Assembly (NCBI GenBank): GCA_018064665.1
Contig: JAGHUV010000038.1
Coordinates: 1-42,993 of the forward strand
From: Candidatus Crickella caballi
GTDB taxonomy: Bacteria; Bacillota; Clostridia; Peptostreptococcales; Anaerovoracaceae
Reading direction: 5' to 3'
Length of the DNA stretch: 42,993 nt
Both the position numbers and the translations under genes were made by a program. This document shows, piece after piece, positions 1-9,400 of the stretch. Under the pieces are notes generated by a model, which did not search any database, had not been told where the DNA came from, and saw only the letters and a list, made by a program, of their open reading frames with translations. Each line of letters opens with the position of its first letter. Within the stretch, counting starts at the first letter, position 1.

Positions 1-56
1 ATATTATATTCTGAAAAATGACAAGTGACGTAATTACCCCTCTTGTTACCCTCTAT

Positions 57-337
57 GCCCTCACTTTTGGAATATGAATCGCTGAAAGCATTGATTTTTA
101 AATCAATAATTCCAATTTCTCTTGCCTAAAGTGAAACCGACACATCTCGTAACGTTACGATCTGCGTTTGTATTGGAATTAAAATCTTTAATATCAAGCG
201 TTTCAGCGATTTTAATTCCAATTCGCCTCCCCGATGTCGTTCATTGGTCGAGCTTCATCACGCTTTTGTGAGGAGTGATTGGAATTTTTCATTTTATTTT
301 CAAGGGTTTCAAGGTTTCATGTTCCAAAAGTGAGGGC
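57..337. repeat. Noncoding block bounded by inverted repeats (MITE-like)
   Basis: The ends form a perfect 16-bp inverted repeat (57-72 against 322-337). With one mismatch it extends to 24 bp (55-78 against 316-339). Inside are further nested inverted repeats: 77-87 against 201-211, 172-186 against 208-222 (15 bp perfect), and a 14-bp palindrome at 147-160. No convincing ORF is present. The architecture fits a miniature inverted-repeat element or a highly structured RNA. The flanks show only AT on each side, so no long target duplication supports transposition. No known family is recognised. Confidence 0.45.
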
Positions 338-360
338 ATTTTGCATTTTCATGTTAAAGC

Positions 361-394
361 TATGAGGTCATCAGCAAAAGCCGATGACCTCATA
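361..394. terminator. Hairpin downstream of glmS
   Basis: A perfect 12-bp stem (361-372 with 383-394) around a 10-nt loop lies 34 bases beyond the glmS stop codon. It is well placed to end the glmS transcript, which reads leftwards. Neither strand has a good U-tract after the stem, so it could instead be an mRNA 3'-end stabiliser. Confidence 0.5.
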
Positions 395-428
395 ATCACT
401 TAATAAATATTATGCTGTTAAAGCTCTG

Positions 429-2246
429 TTATTCTACTGTAACAGATTTAGCAAGATTCTTAGGCTTGTCTATATCGCAGCCGTTCTTCTTTGCAACATA
501 ATATGCAAATAACTGCAGCGGTATTATCTCTACGATAGGTACAAACAGCGGATCTACAGCCGGTACAGGGATAACATTATCTGCTTCTGTATAAATCTTG
601 CGGTTATTCTCAAGTGCGACTGCAAGAAGGTCTGCTCCACGAGCCTTGACCTGCTGCATATTGGAAATCGTCTTGTCAAGAAGTGCCTCATGGCAGCACA
701 GTGCTACTACCAGTCTTCCCGGCTCGATCAGTGCGATAGTACCATGCTTAAGCTCTCCTGCAGCATATGCCTCTGAATGGATATAGGAGATCTCCTTAAG
801 CTTAAGGGATCCTTCCAGACAGATGGAGTAGTCCAGATTACGTCCGATGAAGAACAACGAATTAACACCTGCATACTTCTCGGCAAGCTTATCGATATTG
901 GAGTTAAGATACAGAGCTCTCTGTGCCATCTCAGGAATGTTTCTGATTTCGTTAGTCAGGCGGATTGCCTCCTCATCAGAAATCCTGCCGAGCTGCTCTG
1001 CAGCCCATACAGCAAACATATCCAGAACTGCTACCTGTGTAGTATATCCCTTGGTTGTTGCTACAGCTATTTCAGGACCTGCCCAGGTATAAATAACCCA
1101 ATCCGCAAGCTTGGCAATAGTGCTTCCAACAACGTTTACGATTGCGAGTACCGATGCTCCTCTTGCCTTGCATTCCTTCATAGCTGCAATAGTGTCTGCT
1201 GTCTCTCCGGACTGGCTGATAACGATGACCAGAGTCTTCTCATCCATAACCTTGTCCGCATATCTTAATTCACTTGCGACTTCCCCTTCAGTCGGTATTC
1301 TGCACAGCTTTTCAATTATATTCATTCCCACGCATCCTGCATGATAAGCCGAGCCGCATGCTGTGAAAAGAATTCTGTCAAATTTCTTGATATCAAAATC
1401 GAACTCCTCGAAGGAGATTCTGCCGTTCTTGATTCTAGGCTCGATGGTTGCTTTCAGAACTGCCGGCTGCTCCATAATCTCCTTGAGCATAAAGTGCTCA
1501 TAGCCACTCTTCTCTGCAGATGAAACGTCCCATGTAATGCGTCTGATCTGTGGCTCGAGCTCACGACCCTGCATATTCAGAACAGAGACCTTCTCAGGAG
1601 TGATTACTGCCAGCTCTCCATCATTGAGGTCAATGACAGTCTTAGTGTAGCGAATGAGCGCTGTAATATCTGATGCAAAATAATTCTCACCAGATCCCAG
1701 ACCTATAATCAGCGGGCTTGCTTCCTTGGCTACATATACAGTCTCCGGATCCTCTGAGCATATAACACCCAGAGCGTATGATCCCTCCAATCTTGACAGT
1801 GTTCTGAGCAGAGTGTTCCTAACGTCTCCGTCATAATAGTAGTCAAGAAGCTGAGCAATAACTTCTGTATCTGTTTCGCTAAGGAACTTGATACCGGCCT
1901 GCTCCAGTTCCTGACGAATCTCTGCAAAATTCTCTATAATTCCATTATGTACAACCGCAAATCTGCCCTTATCTGACATATGCGGATGAGCATTGATCTC
2001 GTTAGGAACACCGTGAGTAGCCCATCTGGTATGGCCTATTCCGCTCTTACCTGTAAGATTGCTGACTGACTTAACTCTATCAACCAGACACTGCACCTTT
2101 CCGGTCACCTTCTCAAGCTTAATTCCTTCCTTGCCTACTACAGCAACGCCGGCAGAGTCATATCCTCTGTACTCAAGCTTCTGCAGACCATCCAGCAGAA
2201 TTGGAGTTGCCTCACGATTTCCTATATATCCGATAATTCCACACAT
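429..2246 (-). CDS. glmS: Glutamine-fructose-6-phosphate aminotransferase (isomerizing)
   Basis: The 605-residue product makes glucosamine-6-phosphate from fructose-6-phosphate and glutamine, the first committed step to UDP-GlcNAc and peptidoglycan. It starts MCGIIGYIG, so the catalytic Cys becomes N-terminal after Met removal. The class II glutamine amidotransferase domain covers about residues 2-220 (RWATHG, HNGIIEN motifs). Two SIS sugar-isomerase domains follow, with SQSGETADT near residue 345. The C-terminus KSVTVE is typical, and the length is normal for the family. An AAGGATAAGG ribosome binding site precedes the ATG. It appears monocistronic: a terminator lies upstream, its own promoter is predicted near 2330, and a hairpin lies downstream. 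I see no glmS ribozyme in the leader. Confidence 0.97.
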   Translation of the reverse strand: MCGIIGYIGNREATPILLDGLQKLEYRGYDSAGVAVVGKEGIKLEKVTGKVQCLVDRVKSVSNLTGKSGIGHTRWATHGVPNEINAHPHMSDKGRFAVVHNGIIENFAEIRQELEQAGIKFLSETDTEVIAQLLDYYYDGDVRNTLLRTLSRLEGSYALGVICSEDPETVYVAKEASPLIIGLGSGENYFASDITALIRYTKTVIDLNDGELAVITPEKVSVLNMQGRELEPQIRRITWDVSSAEKSGYEHFMLKEIMEQPAVLKATIEPRIKNGRISFEEFDFDIKKFDRILFTACGSAYHAGCVGMNIIEKLCRIPTEGEVASELRYADKVMDEKTLVIVISQSGETADTIAAMKECKARGASVLAIVNVVGSTIAKLADWVIYTWAGPEIAVATTKGYTTQVAVLDMFAVWAAEQLGRISDEEAIRLTNEIRNIPEMAQRALYLNSNIDKLAEKYAGVNSLFFIGRNLDYSICLEGSLKLKEISYIHSEAYAAGELKHGTIALIEPGRLVVALCCHEALLDKTISNMQQVKARGADLLAVALENNRKIYTEADNVIPVPAVDPLFVPIVEIIPLQLFAYYVAKKNGCDIDKPKNLAKSVTVE

Positions 2247-2326
2247 AATTACTTACCTTATCCTTTATATATTTCCTACAGCCACCTTCCCCGATTTAAG
2301 AAAAAGCGGATGCAGTTTACGTTGTA

Positions 2327-2369
2327 ATTATACCACGATAGTCAATATTAAGCCTACAATATTGACTAT
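2327..2369 (-). promoter_or_regulatory. glmS promoter -10 with overlapping palindrome
   Basis: A perfect TATAAT lies on the minus strand at 2327-2332, about 80 bases before the glmS ATG. Immediately upstream a perfect 12-bp inverted repeat (2338-2349 with 2358-2369, 8-nt spacer) covers the place where the -35 box should be. No good -35 hexamer is visible at 17 bp. A repressor or activator operator is one reading; a hairpin is the other. Confidence 0.5.
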
Positions 2370-2415
2370 GATACTCGAAAATATTATTGAATCTTCATTC
2401 CCTTATATAATGCTA

Positions 2416-2445
2416 AACCCCACAGATTTTTGTCTCTGTGGGGTT
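2416..2445 (-). terminator. Terminator-like hairpin ending the pilus operon
   Basis: A perfect 11-bp GC-rich stem (2416-2426 with 2435-2445, 8-nt loop) begins 6 bases after the stop of the last pilus-operon gene. The U-tract is poor on the minus strand. Position and stem strength make it the likely operon end. Confidence 0.7.
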
Positions 2446-2450
2446 AGATT

Positions 2451-3020
2451 CTAATACTCTTTTTCACATCTTACGGTATATCTGTTTACACCACCTATAG
2501 TACAGGTAAACAACGTAAGATCCCAATCACCATCATCCATGAGACTGACAGAAGTGCCCTTTATAGTCTCCATATACGAAACTCTGTATATGAATTCGTT
2601 TCCTTCCATATCAGTAAACTTCACTATATCTCCGGGTGCAAGCTTGTTAATATATCCGAAGTGAGACCAGAAATTATGGGCTGCTATTATCAGATTATCC
2701 TGATATGCAGAGCCTTTGTATCTGCATGGTGCAATATTCAAATTGCTGTTTGATACTTCGGATATTACAGGAAGCTTAACATTGATCCTTTCGATCTCAA
2801 TGATACCTATATAGTCTATGCCGTCTATAAACTCAACAGGCATTTCACGGTCAGGATTAATGTCAGGAGCATATGCATCCTGAATCACTGAAGATAATAA
2901 ATCATATGCCTTTGCAGCATCCCTTCCCGCTTTGTTGCTCTGAGCGACGTTAAAAACTGCCAGAGCTACTGCCAGAACAAGGAAAAATATACCAATTCGT
3001 ATAAAAGACCTACTCTTCAT
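2451..3020 (-). CDS. Sortase family transpeptidase (second sortase of the pilus operon)
   Basis: This is a membrane-anchored sortase of about 189 residues. An N-terminal transmembrane segment (RIGIFFLVLAVALAVFNVA) precedes the sortase beta-barrel. The catalytic triad is visible as His in AAHNF, Cys in TLFTCT and Arg in NRYTVRC. The ATG at 3020 is preferred: AGGAG sits 8 nt upstream, whereas the further GTG at 3029 overlaps that site. It overlaps the end of the minor pilin gene by 11 bp, which implies translational coupling. It lacks the lid and the C-terminal membrane helix of the class C enzyme two genes upstream. It may therefore anchor finished pili to the wall or attach the base pilin. 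The class (B or D-like) cannot be settled by eye. Confidence 0.85.
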   Translation of the reverse strand: MKSRSFIRIGIFFLVLAVALAVFNVAQSNKAGRDAAKAYDLLSSVIQDAYAPDINPDREMPVEFIDGIDYIGIIEIERINVKLPVISEVSNSNLNIAPCRYKGSAYQDNLIIAAHNFWSHFGYINKLAPGDIVKFTDMEGNEFIYRVSYMETIKGTSVSLMDDGDWDLTLFTCTIGGVNRYTVRCEKEY

Positions 3021-3996
3021 CAAATTCACTCCTGCGCTTCACAAATCCTATAACAAGGAACAGCAGACCTACTGCAATACACGCCGGAACAGGCCACCAG
3101 AGCTGTCCTGTCTGAGGCAGCTTATCTGTTTTATCAGACGAGTTATCTTTACTCCCCGGTGGGTTATTCTTGTCAGTTTGATTGATTACATAATATGTAT
3201 CATCCTTGCACTCTATTTTAACCTTATAGTGGTCTAAAGGCTTTTCGACTACAAGCCACTCATATTCTGCATCAAGCTTCTCCCATGTATACTTCCAGTT
3301 ATCCTTCTCCGTAAGTTTTACTGTATCATATACTTTACCGTTTCTAAGAAGTTCAACAGCAACATATTCCGGTCTTTTCTTTTCATAACCCTTGTCTTTC
3401 CATATCTTAACCGCTGAAATATCCACATGCGTCGGGTCGTCATCCGGATCAAATGGTGGAACTTCCTTTTTGTTATACTTGATATTTATAGACCAGTCAT
3501 AAGCTCTTACGTTCTTCTCGGAATCTGTTCCCGGGAGGAATGTCATAATAGGCTGGCCTGTATATTCAAAGTTGCCTAAAGTTGCTACCTGTGGAGCAAC
3601 GAGATACAATCCCGGCATCAGAATACCTGTATTCGGACCACCAACTGTCACAGTGCCATCGTCTCCGATAGTTGCCGTTGTTACAGGCTCAATTTTATCT
3701 CTGCATGCATAGCTTTTAAATGTGAGGGCAAGCTCATTCCACTCTTTATCATGGTCTTTGCCACGTGGAAGGTCTATTTTATAGTTGGCAAAATCACCGG
3801 TCATTTCAACCTCGCCGGTATCGTCTGTTGTTGCAACATAATAAATTTTGCATATTGCACCGGCAACAGGAGTAGTACCATCTATATATGAAATTGTAAG
3901 TGAGCATTCTTTGTCCACATCAATTCTTTCTGCTGCATAAGACACGCAGGGAAGAATCAACAGAAGTGTCATCATGACTGCTATTACTCTCTTCAT
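3010..3996 (-). CDS. Minor (probably basal) pilin, LPQTG-anchored
   Basis: This 328-residue secreted surface protein has a signal peptide (MKRVIAVMMTLLLILPCVSYA). A SpaA/SpaB-like domain follows, then a Cna_B-type domain near residues 185-260 (VSAVKIWKDKGYEKKRPEYV style). A Pro/Ser/Asp-rich linker leads to the sorting signal LPQTG near residue 292, a hydrophobic helix and a positively charged tail. It starts one base after the class C sortase stop, with its AGAGGAAA site inside that gene. Small size and position after the sortase suggest a base or accessory pilin joined to the major shaft subunit. That role is inferred from the order of genes in SpaA-type pilus clusters. Confidence 0.85.
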   Translation of the reverse strand: MKRVIAVMMTLLLILPCVSYAAERIDVDKECSLTISYIDGTTPVAGAICKIYYVATTDDTGEVEMTGDFANYKIDLPRGKDHDKEWNELALTFKSYACRDKIEPVTTATIGDDGTVTVGGPNTGILMPGLYLVAPQVATLGNFEYTGQPIMTFLPGTDSEKNVRAYDWSINIKYNKKEVPPFDPDDDPTHVDISAVKIWKDKGYEKKRPEYVAVELLRNGKVYDTVKLTEKDNWKYTWEKLDAEYEWLVVEKPLDHYKVKIECKDDTYYVINQTDKNNPPGSKDNSSDKTDKLPQTGQLWWPVPACIAVGLLFLVIGFVKRRSEFDEE

Positions 3997-3997
3997 C

Positions 3998-4843
3998 TTA
4001 TTTCCTCTCGCTATTCTTTCTTCTTGGAAGAATCACTGCTATTAATAGTACAAGAAGCATCGGCAGAGCCACAATAGGTGCTATGATCATCGGCTCGATC
4101 TGCATTGCATCCTGCGGCACTCCGGCATATCCGTTATTCGGTATTCTATGCCCTCTTACAAGAAGTCTGTGTGTATTTACACCATATGGCGTGCATGTTA
4201 TAAGCGTGCAATAGTCCTTTCCTTCTACAATCTGGAGATCCTCGGTCTCTTCAGGAAGAACTATTTTGATCTGATCCACTTCATAACAAAGTGTTTCGTT
4301 CAATATCTTAAGGGAGAATACATCTCCTACTACCAGACGATCAATATCCGTAAACAGTCTTGCGCTTGGCAGGCCTCTGTGACCGCTGATAACAGCATGC
4401 GTACTCTCACCGCCTACCGGAAGGCTAGTCCACTCAATATGTCCGGCCGCAAACTGAAGTACTTCATCTGCGGTTCCATGATAAATAGGAAGCTGGCATT
4501 GTATCAGAGGGATCTCTATATATCCCATTATACCATCATCATTAAAATCCAGAAGTGAATCATATTCCTTCTTCTGCTCGCTACTCAAAATAGTATTGCA
4601 TCCTTCTTCAGCAAGCTTACTGTTATACTTATGAGCATCATCCATAATTTTTTTGCACTGATCCTCATCAAGCTTTGAAACTGTGCTTACATAATCAGAT
4701 ATCACCCGTGTCTGATGGAATGAGTTCCACCAGTTTGCAATACTCGGATAAAGCAGCAGGGACAACCCTGCAATAAGAACAAGTACCAGAACAGTGGTTA
4801 TTAAATTATCACCTTTCTTTCTGTTCTTTTTACTGCGTTCCAT
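3998..4843 (-). CDS. Class C (pilus-polymerising) sortase
   Basis: This enzyme is expected to join pilin subunits by lysine isopeptide bonds. It is about 281 residues when started at ATG 4843, which has GGGAGAG 6 nt upstream; the longer frame runs back into the upstream hairpin. Features: an N-terminal membrane helix (TTVLVLVLIAGLSLLLYPSIA), the catalytic Cys motif TLITCTPYGVNTHRL with downstream Arg, the catalytic His in SGHRG, and a C-terminal membrane helix (IIAPIVALPMLLVLLIAVIL) with basic tail. Two membrane helices plus TLxTC-TPYG is the class C pattern. It lies between the major and minor pilin genes, as expected for a dedicated polymerase. Confidence 0.92.
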   Translation of the reverse strand: MERSKKNRKKGDNLITTVLVLVLIAGLSLLLYPSIANWWNSFHQTRVISDYVSTVSKLDEDQCKKIMDDAHKYNSKLAEEGCNTILSSEQKKEYDSLLDFNDDGIMGYIEIPLIQCQLPIYHGTADEVLQFAAGHIEWTSLPVGGESTHAVISGHRGLPSARLFTDIDRLVVGDVFSLKILNETLCYEVDQIKIVLPEETEDLQIVEGKDYCTLITCTPYGVNTHRLLVRGHRIPNNGYAGVPQDAMQIEPMIIAPIVALPMLLVLLIAVILPRRKNSERK

Positions 4844-4864
4844 GCAAGACTCTCCCTGATGCTT

Positions 4865-4889
4865 TCTCCGGGGGCAAAGCCCCCGGAGA
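4865..4889 (-). promoter_or_regulatory. GC-rich stem-loop between major pilin and sortase genes
   Basis: A perfect 11-bp stem (4865-4875 with 4879-4889), nearly all G/C, closes a 3-nt loop. It lies 14 bases after the major pilin stop codon and ends before the class C sortase ribosome binding site. No U-run follows on the minus strand. It could act as a partial terminator or 3'-end protector that gives more pilin mRNA than sortase mRNA. Confidence 0.7.
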
Positions 4890-4902
4890 GTAATCATTTA
4901 AA

Positions 4903-6387
4903 TTATTTTGCGTCGTTTGACATTCTCTTTCTGGATACGAGCAGGATCACTGCTGCAATTGCAAGTAATGAACCAAGTCCGTAGAAGATCTTAGTACCGA
5001 TACCACCTGTTGAAGGAAGTACCATACCTGAGTTATTCTCCACATGAGCAGTCTGCTTGTACTGTCCATTGTTCTCGATTGTAGCTGATGAATCTGCAAG
5101 AGTACCATCTTTGTTATATGTAGCAGTAATCTTTACTTCTACAGGATCCTTAATAAGGTTATATCCTTCTGGAGCTTCAGTTTCTACAAGCTGATATGTA
5201 CCAGCATCAATACCTATGAAGCTAGTAGCACCATTAGCATCTGTTGTCTTAGGTGTAGCATCATCCTGAGAATCTACCCATACAACCTTCTTATTATCAG
5301 CATCATATGAGTAATACTTTCCATCAGCGTTCATAAGTACGAACTTAGCTCCTTCAAGCTTTGTAGCCTTTGTTGAGTCTGCTCCATCATACTTGTCAAT
5401 TACAAGATCGAAATCAAATACATATGTCTTCTTTTCTGGAGTAGTACCATGCTTTGATGTATCGTTAGGGTTGTTTGAATATGTAAGCTTTACAGTATTG
5501 TTTTCCTTGTCTGTAGTAAGAGCCTTGCTGTTTAATACTGCATCATATGAAATAACGATGGCTTTGCCTGCATTATCCTTCTGGTTGATGAAGTCATTGA
5601 ATGTGATAGTGATCTTCTGTCCATCAATCTTCTCTGTGAAAGCAGTGTAGTCCTTGCCGTCAATTGTGATCTTAACAGAATCATCAACAAGAGTCAGACC
5701 CTCTGACATTGTATCGTTTACGATGAAATCATAGCTAGTATATCCATCCATCTTAGGAACTGTTGAAGTTACCTTAAATGTTACAGTATCTCCAACGTTT
5801 ACAGCTGTTCCTTTGCCATCCTGTCCGTTAGCACTGTCAGCTTCAGCGATAACCTTGTCAACGCCTGGCTTGTCAGCCTTTACTTCAACTGTTTCGTTAC
5901 CAACTACCTTTAAGATGAACTTTGTGATTGAGTCATCTTCTCCGTCTACATCTGTAGTGTCCTTAACAAAGTAGTAACCGTCATTACCTACATTGATTGC
6001 ACACTTTCCATCTTCGTCCGATGTACCTGTCTTAGCCTTAGCTGCAACCAGGTGCTTTGCAACGATTTTAGCAAAGTCATCTGCTGCTGTTGCTGTAGTC
6101 TGCTCTGAAAGAACCTTTGCTACTGCTGCTGCAGTCTTGCAATCTTTGTAAGCATCTAATTTCTTGAGGTCAGTAAGAAGTGCATCTGAATCTACGCCAT
6201 CACCCCACTGAATTTTGTTTAGGTTGGTTCCATCCTTAGTACCCTTGAATACCTGATAAGCTTCAAACGTATGTCCTTCCTGTGCACCTGTAAGTGTAAT
6301 TGAAGAACTATCTGCCGCAAATACTGTTGCAGACATTGAGAGAATTACACAGAGTGCTAATAATAAACTAGTTAATTTCTTAATCAT
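4903..6387 (-). CDS. Major shaft pilin, SpaA/SpaH-type, LPSTG-anchored
   Basis: The 494-residue pilin has a clear signal peptide (MIKKLTSLLLALCVILSMSATVFA). The N-terminal domain runs to about residue 170. A lysine-containing segment (VEVKADKPGVDK) sits where the pilin-motif lysine normally lies. An isopeptide-forming fimbrial domain 2-like region follows, then a Cna_B-type domain with the E-box YQLVETEAPEGY near residue 410. The sorting signal LPSTGG is near residue 457, followed by a hydrophobic helix and RKR tail. Size, the E-box and the following class C sortase identify it as the polymer-forming subunit. Which lysine is the cross-link nucleophile is inferred, since the canonical YPK is absent. 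Confidence 0.93.
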   Translation of the reverse strand: MIKKLTSLLLALCVILSMSATVFAADSSSITLTGAQEGHTFEAYQVFKGTKDGTNLNKIQWGDGVDSDALLTDLKKLDAYKDCKTAAAVAKVLSEQTTATAADDFAKIVAKHLVAAKAKTGTSDEDGKCAINVGNDGYYFVKDTTDVDGEDDSITKFILKVVGNETVEVKADKPGVDKVIAEADSANGQDGKGTAVNVGDTVTFKVTSTVPKMDGYTSYDFIVNDTMSEGLTLVDDSVKITIDGKDYTAFTEKIDGQKITITFNDFINQKDNAGKAIVISYDAVLNSKALTTDKENNTVKLTYSNNPNDTSKHGTTPEKKTYVFDFDLVIDKYDGADSTKATKLEGAKFVLMNADGKYYSYDADNKKVVWVDSQDDATPKTTDANGATSFIGIDAGTYQLVETEAPEGYNLIKDPVEVKITATYNKDGTLADSSATIENNGQYKQTAHVENNSGMVLPSTGGIGTKIFYGLGSLLAIAAVILLVSRKRMSNDAK

Positions 6388-6460
6388 TTCGTCTGTTCCC
6401 TTTCTTAAAATTTTTATAAATTAACCTATTTATAACTAATTTCTTCACTCTAGGAAGATT

Positions 6461-9400
6461 CTAGATCCTCCCTTCTGTGATTTTTTTATATAACAGGATT
6501 CCCGATAATGCCATAAGCATCAGTCCTCCTATTGTATACGGTAAGGTTCCGCTACCACCTGTATGCGGAAGTTCGTATGACGGTACCTCTGTCTGGGTAT
6601 TCTTAATAGTTATTGTACCCTTTGAAATACCACCATTATTATCATATGTAGCCTCGTAGTATTCTACAGGCAGTTCCTCTACATAATATGTATATGTAAT
6701 CTTATTACCATCAGAGTCACGTTCAGTCTGTTGAAGTTCATCACTCATCCACTGCCAGCCATTAGCCTTTGAAATACTGTATGTACCCAATTCCTTAGTT
6801 ACAGGCGTTGGATCTGGAGCAGGTGGTGGTGACTTAACAATCTCAATGTTGAATGTACTATCATTAATCAAACTATGAGCCGAATTAGGTTGTACTACAA
6901 TCTCGAGATTTTCATTAGCCACTAGTTCATTTTCTAATTCAAAATGTGCTAAATTAATTTTGTACCATGGGTTCACATAGTAGTCTTCATTATTCTGAAT
7001 CGCTTTAATCGATTTTCCATTCACAGTGCAAGCTAAATCAATATTAGTCGGTGAATCACCTTTTGTATCAAAAGAACACTTTATCGTTGAGCCTTTCGGT
7101 ACTGTGATTTCTTTTTTAGTATTGTATGCACTCCATGATGGAATACTTAAAATCATTTTTACGGTAACATTTCCGGTATCCGGATGACTCTCAGTTGCCG
7201 CTACCTGATATAGCTTAAACCGTATTGGTTCATTATCAACACTGTCAGTAATATCATTACCATCAATATCAAACCATTTCTTATCTACAACAAGCGCATC
7301 CTTTGCTTCATTTTGAACAGTGAACGCTATCTTATGTGTTGTATCATTCTTGCTATAATCAGTAACAAAGTCCCATTTCTTAGTCGAATCTTGTCCTGTT
7401 ACTTCATAGCTTGATGTACCAGATTTGCTTAAATCAAGGTGAATTACTTCATCAACTGCTTCCTGATATCCTTTAGGAGGCTTCACTTCCTTGATGTAGT
7501 AGTTCTTGCCTTCATATAAGCCCCAGGCATGTAACAGTCCATCATCACCTACAGTAAATGTATTCTTAGCTGATTGTCCCTGCTTATATGCATCTTCACT
7601 ATCATACAGTTCTGCAGCATTTTTGCAGTTCACGTCTGTATAAACTGCAAATTCTGCGCCTGGAAGAGGCTTCTTGCTTTCTTGATCCTTCTTTGTCAGA
7701 TCAAGAGAATATCTTGCAGGGATTTTCTCATTCTGAACAGTAAATGCTACCGAATGATTCTGATCATTCTGGTTATAGTCTGTAACGAAAGGCCAGCTAT
7801 CATCGTGATTAAGCACTTCGTACTTTGCATTGCCCTTGTTACTTATATTCAAATGTATGATCTCATTAGTAACATTCTTATATCCTGCCGGAGGATCGAC
7901 TTCCTTTATATAGTAATCTTTTCCTGCAGATAATCCCCAGGCATGCAGTTTACCATCCTGTCCAACTGTAAATGTATACTTAGAAGCTGCCCCTGCTCTG
8001 TACGCACTTTCGCTGTCCCAGAGTTTAACTGGCTTAGTGCATTCCGGATCTGTAAAAATCTGGAACTCTGCACCTACAAGGTTCCTCTTATCCGCCTGAT
8101 CCTTCTTTGTGATCTCAAATGAATATCTCGGCGATAAATTGAAATATATTGCACAGTTCGACTGTGATGCACCTCTCTCAAGGTAATATATTGTGATCTT
8201 ATGCTCACCCTCGCCAAGGTTTATTCTGTCATATAAGACAGTATCATACTTTCCATCGTCAGATTTGCCTCTATCTGTTACTCCAATCTTACCGATGTTT
8301 CCAGAATTGTTATCTGGATAATAGTTTGCCGTTGCACCTGCTTGTCCACGCTTAACCTCACCTGTAGCGAAATTGATTTCACCGTAGTTAACATCATGAA
8401 CACCACCGAGGTCCAGTGCAAGTTTTCCGTCAACAAATACCCAGATGTCATCATCTCCGGCAAATTTGAAAATCATGTCATCGCCCTTAGTTGACTGATT
8501 TCCATAATTACCATAGCTGTCCTTCTCATTGGTTCCATTTGGAAGGTAGAATGATATCTCACTCTTCATTCCGAACCAGTAATCTACTTCTCTGCTCTTA
8601 TTACCGTACTTTTTCACACCACCAACTGTGCTAGATGGATTAGTACCATCATTAAACGGAAGAAAATCCGAATGGTTTTCGGTATCCGCATCAGAAGCAG
8701 CAGTCATGACACGATAGTTATAAACATAGAATCTCTGCTGATTCTGGTTATATGCTGCCGCATTTCTGACACTGTCATAGTAATAGTATCCTGAATTAGC
8801 ATCATACTGATAAAGATGACTGTCACTGCCGACATATTTCTTTCCAAGACCATCCTGCGGTGAGAAGAGCTTGTCTAACAGACCATTAGTTGATGCAATT
8901 CCTTCGGTAATAATTCCCTCATAGTAATTAAGTCCCTTAGTTACCTGTGAACTACCTGTTCGGCCGCCTTCTCTTCCATTAGGAAGGAAAATATATCCTT
9001 GATCCTTTTGTACAGCCGTATCAAAGAAACCAAAGTTCAGGGTTTCAGACCTGGTCATTGTATCATTACCACTGTGAGTGAGACTCCAGATTTCTTTATG
9101 TCCATTTCCATCTACATATGAACCCGATTGGAGCCCAAGGCTGTTCATGTTAAACAGTTCATTATAGTCAAACACTTCATTCTTGATAAAGCTGCTGTAG
9201 TCCGGTGTGTTTATTGCATTTGCTGAAGATGCATTATAGTTTGCAGCTATCCAGTCTGCATACAGGACTGTATGTTCAGTAAGTCTGATTTCCTCACCTG
9301 GCTTATAGTACCTGTTATGGTTGAAATCATACCAGCCATTAAGCGTATAATTGAATGGCATTGATATTGTCTGTGCACCTGGAGCGGTTACATAATAACC

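Noticed and set aside
2247-2450. Searched the glmS leader for a glmS ribozyme.
   Set aside because: The conserved ribozyme core is not visible and the leader from the predicted start is only about 75 nt, too short.
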